A stretch of DNA of 64,000 nt. It comes from Parapristionchus giblindavisi. Lineage: Eukaryota; Nematoda; Chromadorea; Rhabditida; Diplogasteridae. The notes under the pieces were generated by a model. The model saw only the letters and a program-made list of their open reading frames with translations, ran no database searches and was not told the DNA's origin. The position numbers and the translations under genes were made by a program. Shown one piece after another: positions 24,626 through 37,086 of this stretch. The stretch lies in assembly GCA_943737045.1 (NCBI GenBank), contig CALSFV010000232.1, positions 310,001-374,000 of the forward strand, written 5' to 3'. Every line of letters starts with the position of its first letter. Within the stretch, counting starts at the first letter, position 1.

Positions 24626-24806
24626 AGTCTATCAATTCATTCAGTGTATTCCAATCATATCACAATCATGAGTAGTCTACGTGTTCCTATTCATTTAATT
24701 TGCTTCTTCTCGTTTCCCCCATCTTTTTGCAAGTTGATCTTTGATCTTTGCAATGTCGTTCCTCGTTCACTTTCCCTCTTTCTTTTCTCCAAACCATACT
24801 TTTCAG

Positions 24807-24933
24807 GACAATCATCCCTCAGCAGTCTACGATTATCAAGGGTCAATCGCCACTTCAATGAAGGACCAATTCTGTCAGGCAGAACCCAAAGATTTCGACT
24901 CGGAGGATCGCGGACCTTATTCCTATCTGACTG
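24807..24933 (+). pseudogene. Exon-like block ending SYLTG
   Basis: Open from acceptor CTTTTCAG to donor CTG/gtatgc, including DNHPSAVYDYQGS and DSEDRGPYSYLTG. It pairs with the minus-strand block near 21600, which ends DSEDRGLWSYLTG at the same splice site. Its conserved splice edges suggest a real ancestral gene. Confidence 0.4.
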
Positions 24934-26121
24934 GTATGCATTGTAACTTTGTTCCTATCTGACTGGTATGCATCATAAGCTTAGCTTATTTATGTATTTA
25001 TTTTATGCATTATGGAATTACGCCATGTTCAAAAATTATAAAAAGACGCGAATAGGAAGCGAGAGGTTGTCACATCAGTCTAGAGACATCTCTGTTATTT
25101 AAATTTCTTTTGAATACTGCTTTAGATTGAATATGTGCTGTAGCACTTCTGAAAGAATGGTACATCAACCGTTGTTCACGTTCTCTTCACCATTCAATTA
25201 TTCCATTGGCAGAGATTAAAAAGTGTGCAAAGTGTTGAGAACATTCGCAGAGTTCTAACCATTGAATCTATTTTCTTGTTCATTTCATAGGTCTAATCCC
25301 GTATTCATGCTACAGGACGTCTCGTAGTGGTCAAGCAACATTTTGAGGAGATCATCATCAACGTCGTTAGTTTGAATTGTGAAGAAGCTAAGGATGCCTC
25401 ACTAACGAATCGGACTCATGAGGAGAGTTTCTTAATAGTTTGGACATTCGTTCCATCATTCTAAACACATTTCAGAGCCGGGAAACGAAGGTCTTCTGGC
25501 GTCGTCGATGAGGACGTATACCAATCATCGATGTGCTGCTACTCTCTAAGGTATTAAGTGTGAAATGCCGAACCGTTGATTCCCTTGTAACTTCATATTG
25601 AACAGGTTGATTGATCTCTTCCCATCATCGATCTCCACGTGCTTATGAAGAACGGAGGACGCAGAAGTCTCTCTGAAGATGCCTCTTCTTGTGGCCTGCA
25701 TTATAGAATTGATAAAGATTTTTGGGTGTGTTACTGTACCATGTGGTGTCCAAGCCCGCGAAGTTAAATGGGCGGGTTCAGAATCAGTATATACGAAGGG
25801 TCTGCCAGAAAAGGGCGGAGCTACACCTCGGTTAATATATAGGAGTTCGAATGAGTATTTGCATCATGTTTTTATGTATGTATATCCTTTGCATTTTAAT
25901 GTTATGGGGACCCATATTGTGATTAAAGAGGTTAAGCTTACGGTAACTGTGTTTCTGCAGTGGTGAAGCGTTCGACCAACAAATCCAAATTGCTGAAAGT
26001 TCAATCCAAGTTCAATCCGAAAGTATTGGAGAAATATTTAGGAAAAATAATGCTTTTTAAATATCTCTGCAAGTGTGAGAAAGTGATTCATGAATTATGA
26101 AGTATTTTCAAACTATTATAA

Positions 26122-26930
26122 TATAGGGTGATGTAAACAATAAATTGTGGCAAACTTGTGCTTTTTGCAGGTGCGTGACAAGGATTGACAACTTTATCGC
26201 ACCCAATTGCAGTCAGACATCAAATTTAATACAGATTGTTGTCAATGTGTCTAATAAATATTAGTGGTTGCAATTAATGAATGAACTGTTGACAGACAAG
26301 AAAAATGAGGATGATACAAGTCATGACCAGAGAAATGTGCTTCTTTCTAGTCAGACAACAAAAAATCTTCTTTTTGATGTCAATCGATTCTTGCCTTCTC
26401 ATTGACATCAAAACGAATATTTTTTATTGTCTGAATAGAAAGAAGCACATTTCTCTAGTCATTCCATTTTTGGTGCATTTTCACATCCTCATAATAATGA
26501 GACGATAGTTCATTAGTGAAAGCGGCGCACCTCAGACGGGTTTGGTGACGCGGCGGAGAGTGTGACAGAGAGAATCATTTGATGCCATCTCGCACGCACA
26601 CCCTCTCTAATGCAGCCCACCAAACCCGCCTGGCATCCGCCTCGCCCTCTTTATAAGTTGGAAAACGTGATTAGCCATTCATTGTTGCCTCGCTATTACA
26701 GAGGCTGAACTAAAGTGTTCTGACATGTATCATCCTCAGTTTTCTTGTCTGTCTACAAAATAGTCACTATCTGTTGCCACATTTATTTATTTCATACTTT
26801 TGACTACAATCGTTTTACTTTTTGAAGTCTGACAACAAAGTTCTCCGATAAAGTTGTCAATCGTTTGCCGTTGTCACACACCTGCAAAAAGCACAAGTTT
26901 GCCAAAATTTATTGTTTACATCACCCTATA
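26122..26930. mobile_element. 809-bp fold-back with inner hairpin
   Basis: Ends TATAGGGTGATGTAAAC and GTTTACATCACCCTATA. A second hairpin, 26329-26456, has arms AGAGAAATGTGCTTCTTTC and its mirror around a short loop. Confidence 0.9.
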
Positions 26931-28172
26931 TCATAAATATATCTAGATGATTTTTGTACTGGTTTGTGTATTCGACGTACGTTCGATATCTTTCTATGTT
27001 TATCCATTACGATTCAATTCACAATCAATGAATCTCTTTCTCACGCACGGTTCTTTAAATGCTCTCCATTTTTATAGTTTTCTTATTCTACAGTTATTGA
27101 TTAGATTAGTGAATGCACTGCTTATGTAAATATATGAAGATCCCCTTCGTGAAGAATCTATTTTTAACAATAAATTTACTTTACTTTGGCTTCCAAAGTT
27201 GGCAAAACAAAAATTACAATATGATACTGGCATAAAATATAGTAATATTGATTATTCCTAATGAGAATTCATGCGAAAGCAAAACGAAGTATTCCATAGT
27301 TCCCATACAAATCAATAAATATTTGCAACTATGGTACTTCTCATGTTACAGTATCCAGAGGGTAACATCATATTATTTGATAGCTCATATACCCTACAAG
27401 ACGAACGAAATGAGAGTAAAGTATTAAGCAAATATTAGAATAGCATTGCTGTCCGATAAATACAGTAGCACGGTATAGAAAAGTACTTATAAAATGCATG
27501 AATGAGACGAGAAGAAACAGTAGTTGGTTAACAAATAATCGGAGAAACATCCCTAATTGTAAGCAGTAAATAACTTACTCAACATTACCTAATTAGTCTA
27601 AATAAAATTTAAAAAATAATTAAAAGTTTAATTAATGCTTCTCGTTTCTTAAAATTTGGTAAGAATCGTCTGCAATGTTCAAAATTACTTGCAATTTATA
27701 ATTATAAATTCAATTAAAAAATTAATTAAAATTTGAATTTTTAATTTTTCTCATTTCGTGTAGTTATTCCCGCCCGCCAACCGTCTTTACAGTGGTCCTA
27801 ATTCGTGTTTGTGAGCGCGCGATGGCTCACTTCGTCTCTGCCCATTGATCCACTCTCGTGGTCTGTCCTCTCTATCACTGATCTAGCATTGAAAGGGAAT
27901 CTCTTCCTATGTTGGAATCAATTCTGTAGAGATGTATCGCTTTGTTTAGCCTTGTGATCAGATGTAATAGTCTGATTGTGAGAATATACAAATTACTCAT
28001 TCAAAACTTGCTTGAAACTATTTTTAGCTTCTCATTTCTTTTCATGTATATTGCAAATAAAGAGCAAGTTCAAAGCCTAGATGGTCAGAATATTGGGATG
28101 TCAAACAACGAATTGGTTGCTGTCATCATTACAACTCTCTACGAATAACCTAGAATGGTCAAACAGTAAGAG

Positions 28173-28556
28173 TTATTTCAACACGTTTTATCAAGAGGTC
28201 AATAGGGAATCTTCCCCGAAGGGGATCGGGGTTGTGGAGAAGAATTGAGAGCTCTGACGTGAATGGCATCCCGGCTGGTGGTCCGTGCGTTGCATTGAAG
28301 TATAATTCTTATGCGGGGTAGGTGACTCTTGATGTTCCTGTGACCCGATGAATTCGCACAAATCAGCTTACTTTTACTGCAAGAGGAAGTGGACGGTATC
28401 CAGTAGGGAGGTAGCCATATTCTTGGTCTACACTGCCACGGTGACCACTCCGCCTTGGCAGGGAAACTTGCCGAAGAAGAGAAGGGAGGGAAGAAAGAAT
28501 AGACGACCACTCACTAACTTCAAAACGGACAAGAAAGACAGACAGAAGAAAGAAGG
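28173..28556 (+). mobile_element. 384-bp insertion with 10-bp target duplication
   Basis: Flanked by ACAGTAAGAG at 28163-28172 and 28557-28566. The mirror arm of the palindrome (20100-20125) shows the uninterrupted site. The insert starts TTATTTCAACACG and ends in an A/G-rich tail, AAGACAGACAGAAGAAAG. A direct repeat plus A-rich end suggests retroposition of an RNA. Its source is not recognised. Confidence 0.7.
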
Positions 28557-28710
28557 ACAGTAAGAGTACCGTACCGATTTGCCATTATCCGACCACACTA
28601 CGAGATACAGAATTGTCCCTTGCATGTCGCAATAGATTAGAGTATAAACAATGAATGATTACGAATAAAAGTACCATTTGAAAAGCGTTCGGACAGAATT
28701 CAGACAATTG

Positions 28711-29154
28711 ATAGTGAGACTGTCATTGATTTAGGATTACATGATTCAGCTTCATTTTATTGTAGTTTCATATTTCGTCAACAACATTCGTCTAGGTTTT
28801 AGTGGAAAATGTGTTTTCCCAATAAATTTATCAGCTGTTTTCCCTCATGGTAAATAGGACCAATCCTTTTCCGGCTTCCCATAGTCTCACATTCGATTTC
28901 GGGCAGTTTCTATTCCAACAAATGTATTCACACAAATTAGCCGATTTCCCATATCTCTCATCCTTTAATGATCAATCCCTTGTTAAATAATGTGGGTTGC
29001 GAAATCATGTTAAAACTTTAATAAAATAAGTGCACATGAAAACATGACATTTGTGGTACGAAATTTTATTCCTCTTGGGACAATATACGAAAGACGGGTG
29101 TGAATTTAGTCTTGGGATAAAATAGAGGGCGGGGCTTGTTTCCGATCATCAGCC
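28711..29154. other. Intergenic, 3' flank of the ALYREF gene
   Basis: AT-rich. A minus-strand poly(A) signal (TTTATT on the plus strand) lies near 29065, about 85 bases past the ALYREF stop. Nothing else is seen. Confidence 0.5.
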
Positions 29155-31459
29155 TCATTTGGCCATGTATGCATCGAGTTCGGCGTCCAATTCTGCTTCG
29201 GTCTTGGGCGGTTGTCTGGCGCCCTTGCGACTGCCACGAAGTCCTCCTCCACCGTTACGAGACGACAAGACACGAGCGTTACCGGCCGAACGACGACCAC
29301 CATGAAGCCTGAAGTGAATTACTAGAAATTCGCGTATTAAGGATATTTAACTTCTAATTCATTGGCCCTGTAAAGGCACGCCCAACTTTTAAGTATCTTT
29401 TAAGTAGTTTTAAGTAGAAGTGTATCCCACCCCTAGGGACTCTAACCACCAAATATTAACGGTCTAGGATGATTTTGAAACTTTGTGCCCTCCCCCTCTC
29501 CGCCCTTACAGAGAGTGCGTTTTAACTTGAAACTCTCCGCTCTGGCAACACTCTCTCGCTTTCTTGGTGTGTAAGAGTATGGCCAGATCGGAGAGTCAAA
29601 TTAGCTCGGGGTATGTCATACTGAACGGAACCTCGCAGTGCGAAAGAACGGTGAAATAGTACCTGATATGAAGATATAGGATTTTTCTAACTTTGATTAC
29701 AATATTTTCATTCTTTGGTACGCGTGAGCGACCGCCAGTCATTGAAACTCTCCCAAAAGTAATGCCAAATCGCATCGCTCGTTCACCGGAAAAAATTGGC
29801 CAGGGTCAGAGCACTGCACAGAGATAAAATTCCCTTTTGGAAATTCTTCCTTCGTAGGTAAGGCAGTACTCTTTCGTAGACAAAGAAAACGAGAGAGTGT
29901 GGCGACAGCGGAGAGTTTCAAATTATCATGGGGTGTAGCTTTAAGGACTTTTTGTGTATGTAAGACCACCTACCGCTTCTTCTGAATGCCTCCCGCTGAC
30001 ACACGTCTGATTGTAGTACTACGAGCGTCGCCTCGGGACACACGAACAGAAGAATCACCACCGTCGAGAATGAACATGGCGAGACGTTGACCTTAAAAAG
30101 GCAGTTGATGGTGTGTTAGGGCTAATGTTAAGTTGTTTCAAAAACTCAAAGATGAGTGCAATGTAAGGAATATGGTTGACTGAGACTAAACCTGGCTCAG
30201 AATTATTTAGACATTGGCTGAGACTAGGATTAAAGGTATACACGAGCTAATTGTACTCTCCGCTCTGGCTACAACTTCCTTTCCTGTGAGAGAGTATTGA
30301 GAATTCGGAGAGTTTCAAAATAGCTCGTGGTGTGTCTTTAATGACATAGGCTAAGGTAAGTCTTATATCAACTGACCATCAACGGAGACTCCCTTGAAGT
30401 CGTCGACCATCATGACTGCATCTCGTTTCTTCAGAACAACAACACCCGTACCGAGGTGTTGACCATCTTCTCCATAGTGAACAGCTGCCGAATCGATGTC
30501 GTAGTTGACAAAGAGCTCCTGAATATATAGTATTTGAAGTTTCTCAAATACTGTCCAGTTTCTCGGAATTGATCAGCAATGATTCTGGGCTATTTCGTTG
30601 CCCTTGAGTCATAGTATCGAGGCTATTATATTAAGAATAGAAGACCAAACTTCAATTATGAGTAGTCTGAAATGTAACCAATTGTATTATTCAAGAAGTG
30701 TTTCATTGTATTCAATAGTTCACCTCAAGATCAGCGGTGACTACAGTTTCGGCCAGATTCGACAGGTTCACTCGGACTTTCTTATTGATCGTGATGTTGG
30801 CGGGAATCGCTGCGGTTCCAAAGTCTTCATCATCGGCGGAGAAGAGATCGCGTTGCCAACGACCGGTGGGAGCCCGCTGAAAGTGTAATTTGAATATTAC
30901 AAATGGAAAAATGCAAAAGTTATTCATGTGGTCTCGTTATTCAATTCACGCGAAGTGCTGGTGGTGCAAGGCAAGTGATAATTCAGGTAAATGACAAGTA
31001 ATGGGGGCTAAAGTGATGGCATATGAACAAGGTTTCGTCTCAACTATAACAACAACAAGTTTATACGTTGAGCGGTCGTTCTGCATTTCAAAGTGTGTGA
31101 AATGAAGAATCGACAAAAGCACTTCTTTAAAGGAAAGCACTTAATAACTGACCTTCGAGAAACCAGTATCTCCTTCAGATCTCCGCTTGAATTGTCTGCT
31201 TCTTCCCGTGTTGTTTCCGGCGCTGAATCGCTTTCTGCCGATCGAGTCGCTCTTGAACGAGCCACCTTTACCGCGCCCTTTGGAGTTGGCCTGTAATTCA
31301 AATATTATTATGCTTATAACTAGAGAATAAGGCAGGTATTGTATAATGTAAACAATCGGATACTTCGGGTTTACCTTCGAGTTTAAATGAAACTTATAAA
31401 GAAGTGTAAAGATAAACCTTATTCTTCGCGATGATCTCGTCGAGTGTCATGTTTTCCAT
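29155..31459 (-). CDS. ALYREF: ALYREF/THOC4-type mRNA export adaptor
   Basis: Six minus-strand exons: 31418-31459, 31153-31290, 30724-30876, 30377-30518, 29974-30091 and 29155-29308. They give 248 residues with all phases matching. The family plan is complete: an N-terminal UAP56-binding motif (LDEIIAKNK, residues 6-14), an Arg/Gly/Lys/Ser-rich region, a WQRDLF segment near residue 68, one RRM at about 85-165 (VRVNLSNL as RNP2, HLGTGVVVL as the RNP1 region), a second Arg/Gly-rich region, and a C-terminal UAP56-binding motif (AELDAELDAYMAK). Known role of the family: in the nucleus it binds UAP56 and spliced mRNA with TREX and hands transcripts to the export receptor. It is orthologous in type to C. 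elegans aly-1/2/3. Introns carry at least three MITE B copies. The start is the only Met consistent with the N-terminal motif. Confidence 0.93.
29520..29612. mobile_element. MITE family B copy
   Basis: CTTGAAACTCTCCGCTCTGG, then ACACTCTCTCGCTTTCTTGG, ending AGCTCGGGGTATG. A separate left-end fragment (AAAGGCACGCCC) is at 29373. It lies in the ALYREF intron between 29309 and 29973. Confidence 0.75.
29860..29945. mobile_element. MITE family B copy, truncated left
   Basis: CTTTCGTAGACAAAGAAAAC, then GAGAGAGTGTGGCG, ending CATGGGGTGTAGCTTTAA. It lies in the same ALYREF intron as the 29520 copy, 30 bases before exon 5. Confidence 0.75.
30231..30342. mobile_element. MITE family B copy
   Basis: TTAAAGGTATACACGAGCTA on the left and TAGCTCGTGGTGTGTCTTTAA on the right enclose the CTCTCCGCTCTGGC core. 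It lies in ALYREF intron 30092-30376. Confidence 0.8.
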
Positions 31460-32370
31460 TGTGAGAGGAGGATGAGGGATCGAGTTTGTGGGTGAAACTA
31501 TAAAATTAATTTTCCATTAAGTCACAGGAAATATCGTAAGGTGATGAACAAAAACATACAAGGAGTTAAAGGCACACCCAGATCCCTCACTCTTGCTCTG
31601 TCAGTGAGAGAGTGTGGCTGGAACGGAGAGTGGGATTAGCTAGTGGTGTGCTTTTAAAACAAATGTAATAGTTCAATTAACAAGAAGCAACTAAAAAAAG
31701 CACGAAAAGTAGTGAAATAATAACGAAAGGAGTAGAGTGCAAGAAGAAAACAAGAAGAGAAGATAGGAATAGACTTGACTGATCAATAGATAGAGAGTGA
31801 ACAAGGCGACGCGCACCTCTCATACAAACCCAGCCAGAGGGAATAGCTCAAGGAATCATAGTCATTTGGGCGCGAAAGCAAAACATTCAACTTCAATGAC
31901 AATGTTCTTTGAAAAATCAAATCGAATCTATTGATTTTTTATTTGATTGTACTTTATGAGACGCAAGAGTTAACTAAATCAGTGGATTGTGTATGATAGA
32001 TTGTGGAATGCGCAGAAAAAATAGTGTGGTGCACATTTGTCAGACACGATACACTTATTTACATATGTATATATTCCAACAAATATATATTCATATAAAC
32101 TTTGGGCAAACACAGGCTCGAATACACCAAATCTGACGCACTATTATAAAATATGCAAATTCGTTTTCTAGAAAAAAAAACATTACTTATTCAGTCGAGT
32201 TTTGGTGGGAATAGGCCTCGTGCGTAATGTAATAATCAATTATTTAAACGACTTTATTGCAGTATTTATTTACTCATTGGCATACATCTCCAAAATGTAT
32301 TAATAAATAATAGAAGACATAAAAAAACACTCGAAGTGACAAGGGTTCATTGGAAAGAAAACAAAAAAAA
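31460..32370. other. Intergenic between ALYREF and the Sri-like gene
   Basis: 5' flank of ALYREF and 3' flank of the minus-strand receptor. It holds a MITE B copy at 31567-31662 and AT-rich DNA. No promoter motif can be assigned. Confidence 0.5.
31567..31662. mobile_element. MITE family B, shortened copy
   Basis: TTAAAGGCACACCC on the left and GGTGTGCTTTTAAA on the right, with CAGTGAGAGAGTGTGGCTGG inside. It lies about 110 bases upstream of the ALYREF start, so it could touch its promoter. Confidence 0.75.
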
Positions 32371-35300
32371 TTATCGATTGAAGGACGCTTTCTTGCCGTT
32401 ACTGCCCAACTGTGACGTTGAAACTCTTCGTGCGGGTTTTCCGAGTTGGCCAAAGGACAGCTTGTATATCATCACGTCGAGAATCTGATAAAACTCCAGT
32501 TTCCACTCAACGGATGCCGTTTCTCGAAAATGCGCGAATATTTATAAGAATATTATTGTAGTTTCGGACACGCCACGAGCTAATTTGATAAACTCTCCGA
32601 TGTGACAACGTTCTCTCGCTTTCTTTGCTCATGAGAGAGAGAGTTGCCAGAGCGAATAAAGAATAAGCTCCTGGTGTGCCTTTAATAGACATTAAGGAGC
32701 TCATTTTAGTGATATTTCATGGTTCAGTTGGAAATTGCGAAACCATTCATAACGAAAAAAGCAAGGAATAAAACTAGCCAAACCTGTCTCCTCTGACTTC
32801 TATAAATGAATATGATCGAGAGTTGGGCAGTGTAGAGTGTGAATACTGGCTGACAATGGATAAGTGTAAAAATGCGTAGGTAAGACGATAAGATAAATGT
32901 TTTATTTAAAGGGAGCGTTACCTCTCTCAATGGTCTCTTCGAAGCGCAATGCATTCTCGTTGCTAGATGACAGAGAAATGGTGTGCGCAATGAAGAGGCC
33001 ATTGAGTGAGGTTGCGCTCCCTTTCAGTTTCAAAATTCTTAGTTTGCATGCACGTTATAATTAAAACTCTATAATGTTAGAGTATGTTAAATTAGTAATT
33101 GTCCCCTATGGTGTCATAAATTAGTATTTGTCCCCTACGTCAAGAGTCTAGATTCTAGACACAATTCGTGCATTAAATGCCCGAACATTCTATTATCCTC
33201 ACAACCCCTGGCTGACACATGGCGAATAATGCCGCTTAATTTTTTAAATACAATAGAAACTAACCAATGTCACGCATCGAATAATCACCAAGACGATAGG
33301 AGGGAAGCTTGAAAAATCGAATAATGTGTAGAACAAAATGAGTGTCAGTGGACCAGCGTAGGAGAGCACAATGCAGGCAAGCTGTAATACTAATAATACA
33401 ATGAAACTTCATGGGTTGCAAAAAGCAAATTATAATTCTTGAATGATTAGTGGAGCGCTCATAAATACGATTCTACAAATAAAGGTAGGAAAGCTGATTG
33501 TTATACAGAGAAGATGATTGTTGAGACAGATTCAGGATTTCTAAAATCTATGTTTGCTTTATGCTCTCAATGAATTGAAAATTTATATTCGACATCTTCT
33601 AGAACCAACACTGGTGTTAATGGCCCTCTAATTATGAAAAGTATATCTTCCTTTCCGTCCAAAAAAGGAGAAAAGAAAATTTTTGAGTGAAAAAATTGGC
33701 TACCTGTACAAAGAACACTTTGATCAGCCGTTCTTGCGTCTGTTGCGCTTTTGTGGAAAACGTGTAGCCATTCTGAATTGTTTAATAAATTTATCAAAGG
33801 AACACTCGGCGATAGAAACTCTCTGTCAGGCACATCTTGCATTACACAGAAATATATAATATAGATCACAAGAATGACAAGAATTACTCAGTATATCAAT
33901 TTTTTGGCTAAAGTGTTTAAACTAAATAAAACTGTATATAGATTGGAGAACTTCAGAAAAGCTGTTGCTATTCTTTGTACATAATAATGTGAATATTCAA
34001 TGAATGAGAGGTCCTAACCATTTGCCTTCTCATTATTATAGTTGAATGAAACGTGGGAAAGACGATGGCCGGAGATGCGAGGGCGAGTGTTGCGAGCAGA
34101 ACTAATTGCTCTGAATGAATTTCATGATTTGAAAAATGACAATCAATTTGTCCAAATGTAGAACGAGCATGCTTACTTTTTTATGTGAACTATCTATTCA
34201 TGAGAGTAACTTTTTTTTGAATTTTCAAATTTCACGATACGGTGCACAGTGCGAAACGGAAAATATTTAAGGAAACGTTTTTGATCATTTAAAAGCGTTA
34301 CATTTTTCAGTTATGCGCATATTTTATTATAATTTCTGCCTTACGTGTTTCGAACACTTCAGGATCTCCCGGAGTTCCGAACAGCATCAGTGATCCACCC
34401 CTTTCAACCATCCACGAAAGGTCAGGGTGCTGAATGTACATATTACGTCATAATAATTATTTACATAACAAAAAATATGTCATTAAAGAAATAACGATTT
34501 CCAACGGATTACTACAAAATTTCATTCATGTATTCACAAGTAAGTTCACTTTTATATAATACGGGTCTCCTGTAAAAGTGTAGCAAAAACGGCCGGTTCT
34601 GCCACTAGGAAAAATTGTTTGTCTCTTATAATTATTTATTTACTCCGTCATACTCATAGAACTGTATGCTACCTTTTTAAGCTCCTCTGATCGAGACGAG
34701 TCGACTCCCCAATATCCGTATCCGAATATGTTCACCGAGAGTAGAGTACATTGGAATATCATTATGGCGAATTGCGTTCTGTAAGTGCGAAATCTATGGT
34801 ATTTTAAAACTTTAAGTGTACTTATCATTTTTACTTGAAGTCGACATATAATAAACTTTAAGTCAGTGACGTATTTTTTGTTTAAATACCAGAGCAATTA
34901 CATACACATATAATATAAATATTCCCAAAATAATAAAAAAGCAAAGGTAAAGATAATCCCGTTATTCAACAAGCATCACGAACTCCTGCGGGAGATCACA
35001 GCTAGGCCAGTGATAATTCCCAAAATCTTAGTGAATGTAATGTTGTAAAAGAATAGAAGTTTATACATTTTCCCACGGTATAGCGTTGGACTTATTTAGC
35101 GATATTGATTAGTTTGACGCTTATTTATAACAAATTAGGCTGAGGAAGTTTTTTTGTGACTGTTTACCAGAATATTTCTTTGAAACTGCAATCAATCTAA
35201 TTATTATAAGTAATGCGGAAGAATCTATCGACGAAAATCAATTCTAAATTACTTCCCGTTTTTTCGCCGGCATATTTCCGAAGATCTGTATGAAAAGCTC

Positions 35301-37086
35301 ATTTCATTCTACATGTACAAGACGTTTAAATTAGTTAGCTAGTACCACTAACCTTGGCACAAACAAGAACAAATTCTTTAAAAAGATATTTATAGAAGCA
35401 TAGTATTCAAGTTATGAACTATAAACAATATTCATGAATTAAATATTATCACGGTCCTAGCAGTGATCTCCCACTGGACTTTGTGTGCCTTGAATAACGG
35501 GATACCCTTTTCACTTAAATTTTTCACCTAAATATTATTTAAAAAAACAAAAACGTCTGCTATTGGTGGTAATATTAAAGGAATGCACCAATCACATTTC
35601 AGACTCTCCAATTTGATAATATGCTTTGGTCGAAAACCATAGTGATAGACCGAAGAGTGAAACTAGTAATGGAGTGGTCAAATCAATGGTATTCTGACCG
35701 ATTTGAAAATGTAGATTTGTGTCCTGCAGTTTTCTCTATCAGCGTGTGCATTCTTAACAGCAGAAATTGAAAGGATGGTATGACTCCAGAAGTTGTGAAC
35801 GCAAAAAATCCCTGCAAATCGATATGATTATCTTCTACTAAACTTAAAATCTAAGCATAATTTCACACACAAAACCGTTACGATCAAATGTAGTTACAAA
35901 ATCTATTGCAAAACTATTTTTCCTTTATTTCAAGCCACAATCGGTTGAACTTAATTTCGGCGAATTTCCCACAAAATTCATCTCGTACCAGCAATATGGG
36001 TTGCGGAATGCCCATTCGACAGAGTGGTCCGCCGCAGTAAATGGCAGGGTAAGGACAGGTGAGGTGCATTCGAATGAGGAAACTCAAGTTGACTTCGTGA
36101 AGAATAAAAGCGGTCTGTAAGGATGATGTAATTGAGAGGAAAACAAAGATGGGTAAATATATCTAAAAATTGGGCAGATTATATATAAAATGATTAGTGC
36201 ATGATTGTATTTCCTTAAATTCTACGAGAAACAAGGAAATAGACTTATTATAATTATGTCTCTAATATTCCCATACTCCATATATTTTTTTCTTTGATTG
36301 ATTTCTCACTTCTACATTCATTCATTTATTGTTTAATTACACGTTTACTGGTTTATGGTGAATAAATTATTATATAGTATGATTATTATTGTTTATTGTT
36401 ATTATATGTACCTGATTCGATATGTACCCCCATTTGATGTCAGTATTGTACAAGGAACTCTTCATGAGAAGCGTATGGTATACTGTAGAATGAAGGAAAA
36501 TAATCGATAATATGGGTAGAATCATCTGATATCTGAAAATAGATTGGGAAATTAAGAAAAAATAGCTGTTCTAAAATTTAGTTTCCGCTCCAATTGAAGA
36601 TTGCTCTTGGAGAGTTTATTACTGCTCGGTTTTTCGTGGTAGAACCATGAACTCAACGGATTTAGTGCAATAGGGGGCTATCCATGCCAAGGGTTTGGTT
36701 GAAATAAGATTATTGAGCGCTATCAAAGAAACTCAACAGCGGATAATGTTTTCGAACATTTAAAAATCGGCAATGACGATTCTGACCAAAAATATAAAGG
36801 GAAAGTTTGCCTTTGTTCGTAACTTGACGATGTATTTTTTAACAGTTTCTATGGAAAAATTTAATATGAAGGAACCCTTATCGGCAGATAATGAATACAA
36901 CTTTCAGAATCTGCAATAAAGCAGACGAGCTCAATGTTTCAGTTGATCTTCTCCAAATACACGTGATGAGATAATGTACGGGGGTAGCTTATAGCGTTTT
37001 TTAATACGAGATTGTACTTACGTTTGTATTATATCAAAGGCGTAGTCACGGTCCCATTGAAAACCATACCGAATCGTCTCATTCAT
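32371..37086 (-). CDS. 7TM chemoreceptor, Sri-like (Str superfamily)
   Basis: Eleven minus-strand exons: 37022-37086, 36412-36532, 35989-36114, 35699-35811, 34673-34778, 34345-34429, 34019-34110, 33704-33772, 33265-33381, 32784-32849 and 32371-32484. They give 357 residues in phase. Exon lengths 121, 126, 113, 106, 85, 92 and 66 are the same as in the plus-strand paralogues, which proves common descent. Family marks: WGYISNQTAFILHE at the TM2 start, then PYPAIYCGGPLCRMG after TM2, as in Sri/Srh receptors; QERLIKVFFVQ before TM6; and PVFTLYTAQLSIIFIY in TM7. It is the most diverged member of the cluster and the only one on this strand. No break is seen. The subfamily name is less certain than the superfamily. 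Confidence 0.85.
32565..32692. mobile_element. MITE family B copy
   Basis: GACACGCCACGAGCTAATTT on the left and AAGCTCCTGGTGTGCC on the right, with CTCTCGCTTTCTTTGCTC inside. It lies in the last intron of the minus-strand receptor. Confidence 0.78.
32908..33027. mobile_element. MITE family A copy
   Basis: AAAGGGAGCGTTACCTCTCT is mirrored by GAGTGAGGTTGCGCTCCCTT around ATTCTCGTTGCTAGATGACA. It lies in the intron between exons 9 and 10 of the minus-strand receptor. Confidence 0.88.
34946..35512. mobile_element. 567-bp TIR element (family D)
   Basis: GGTAAAGATAATCCCGTTAT at the left is mirrored by ATAACGGGATACCC at the right, followed inward by GGGAGATCAC and its mirror GTGATCTCCC. The interior is unique and noncoding. 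It lies in intron 4 of the minus-strand receptor. Confidence 0.75.

Larger units (their letters stand above)
19628..28710. mobile_element. 9-kb nested palindromic repeat block
   Basis: The outer arms pair 19628-20866 with about 27390-28710: TGTCTGAATTC with GAATTCAGACA at the ends, and CGGACAGCAATGCTATTCTA with its mirror inside. An inner palindrome pairs 20870-21600 with about 24900-25805. Smaller fold-backs lie at ~23436-24392 and 26122-26930. The left arm also has a direct duplication of about 640 bp (20960-21200 and 21605-21840). There is no intact transposase. Confidence 0.8.
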
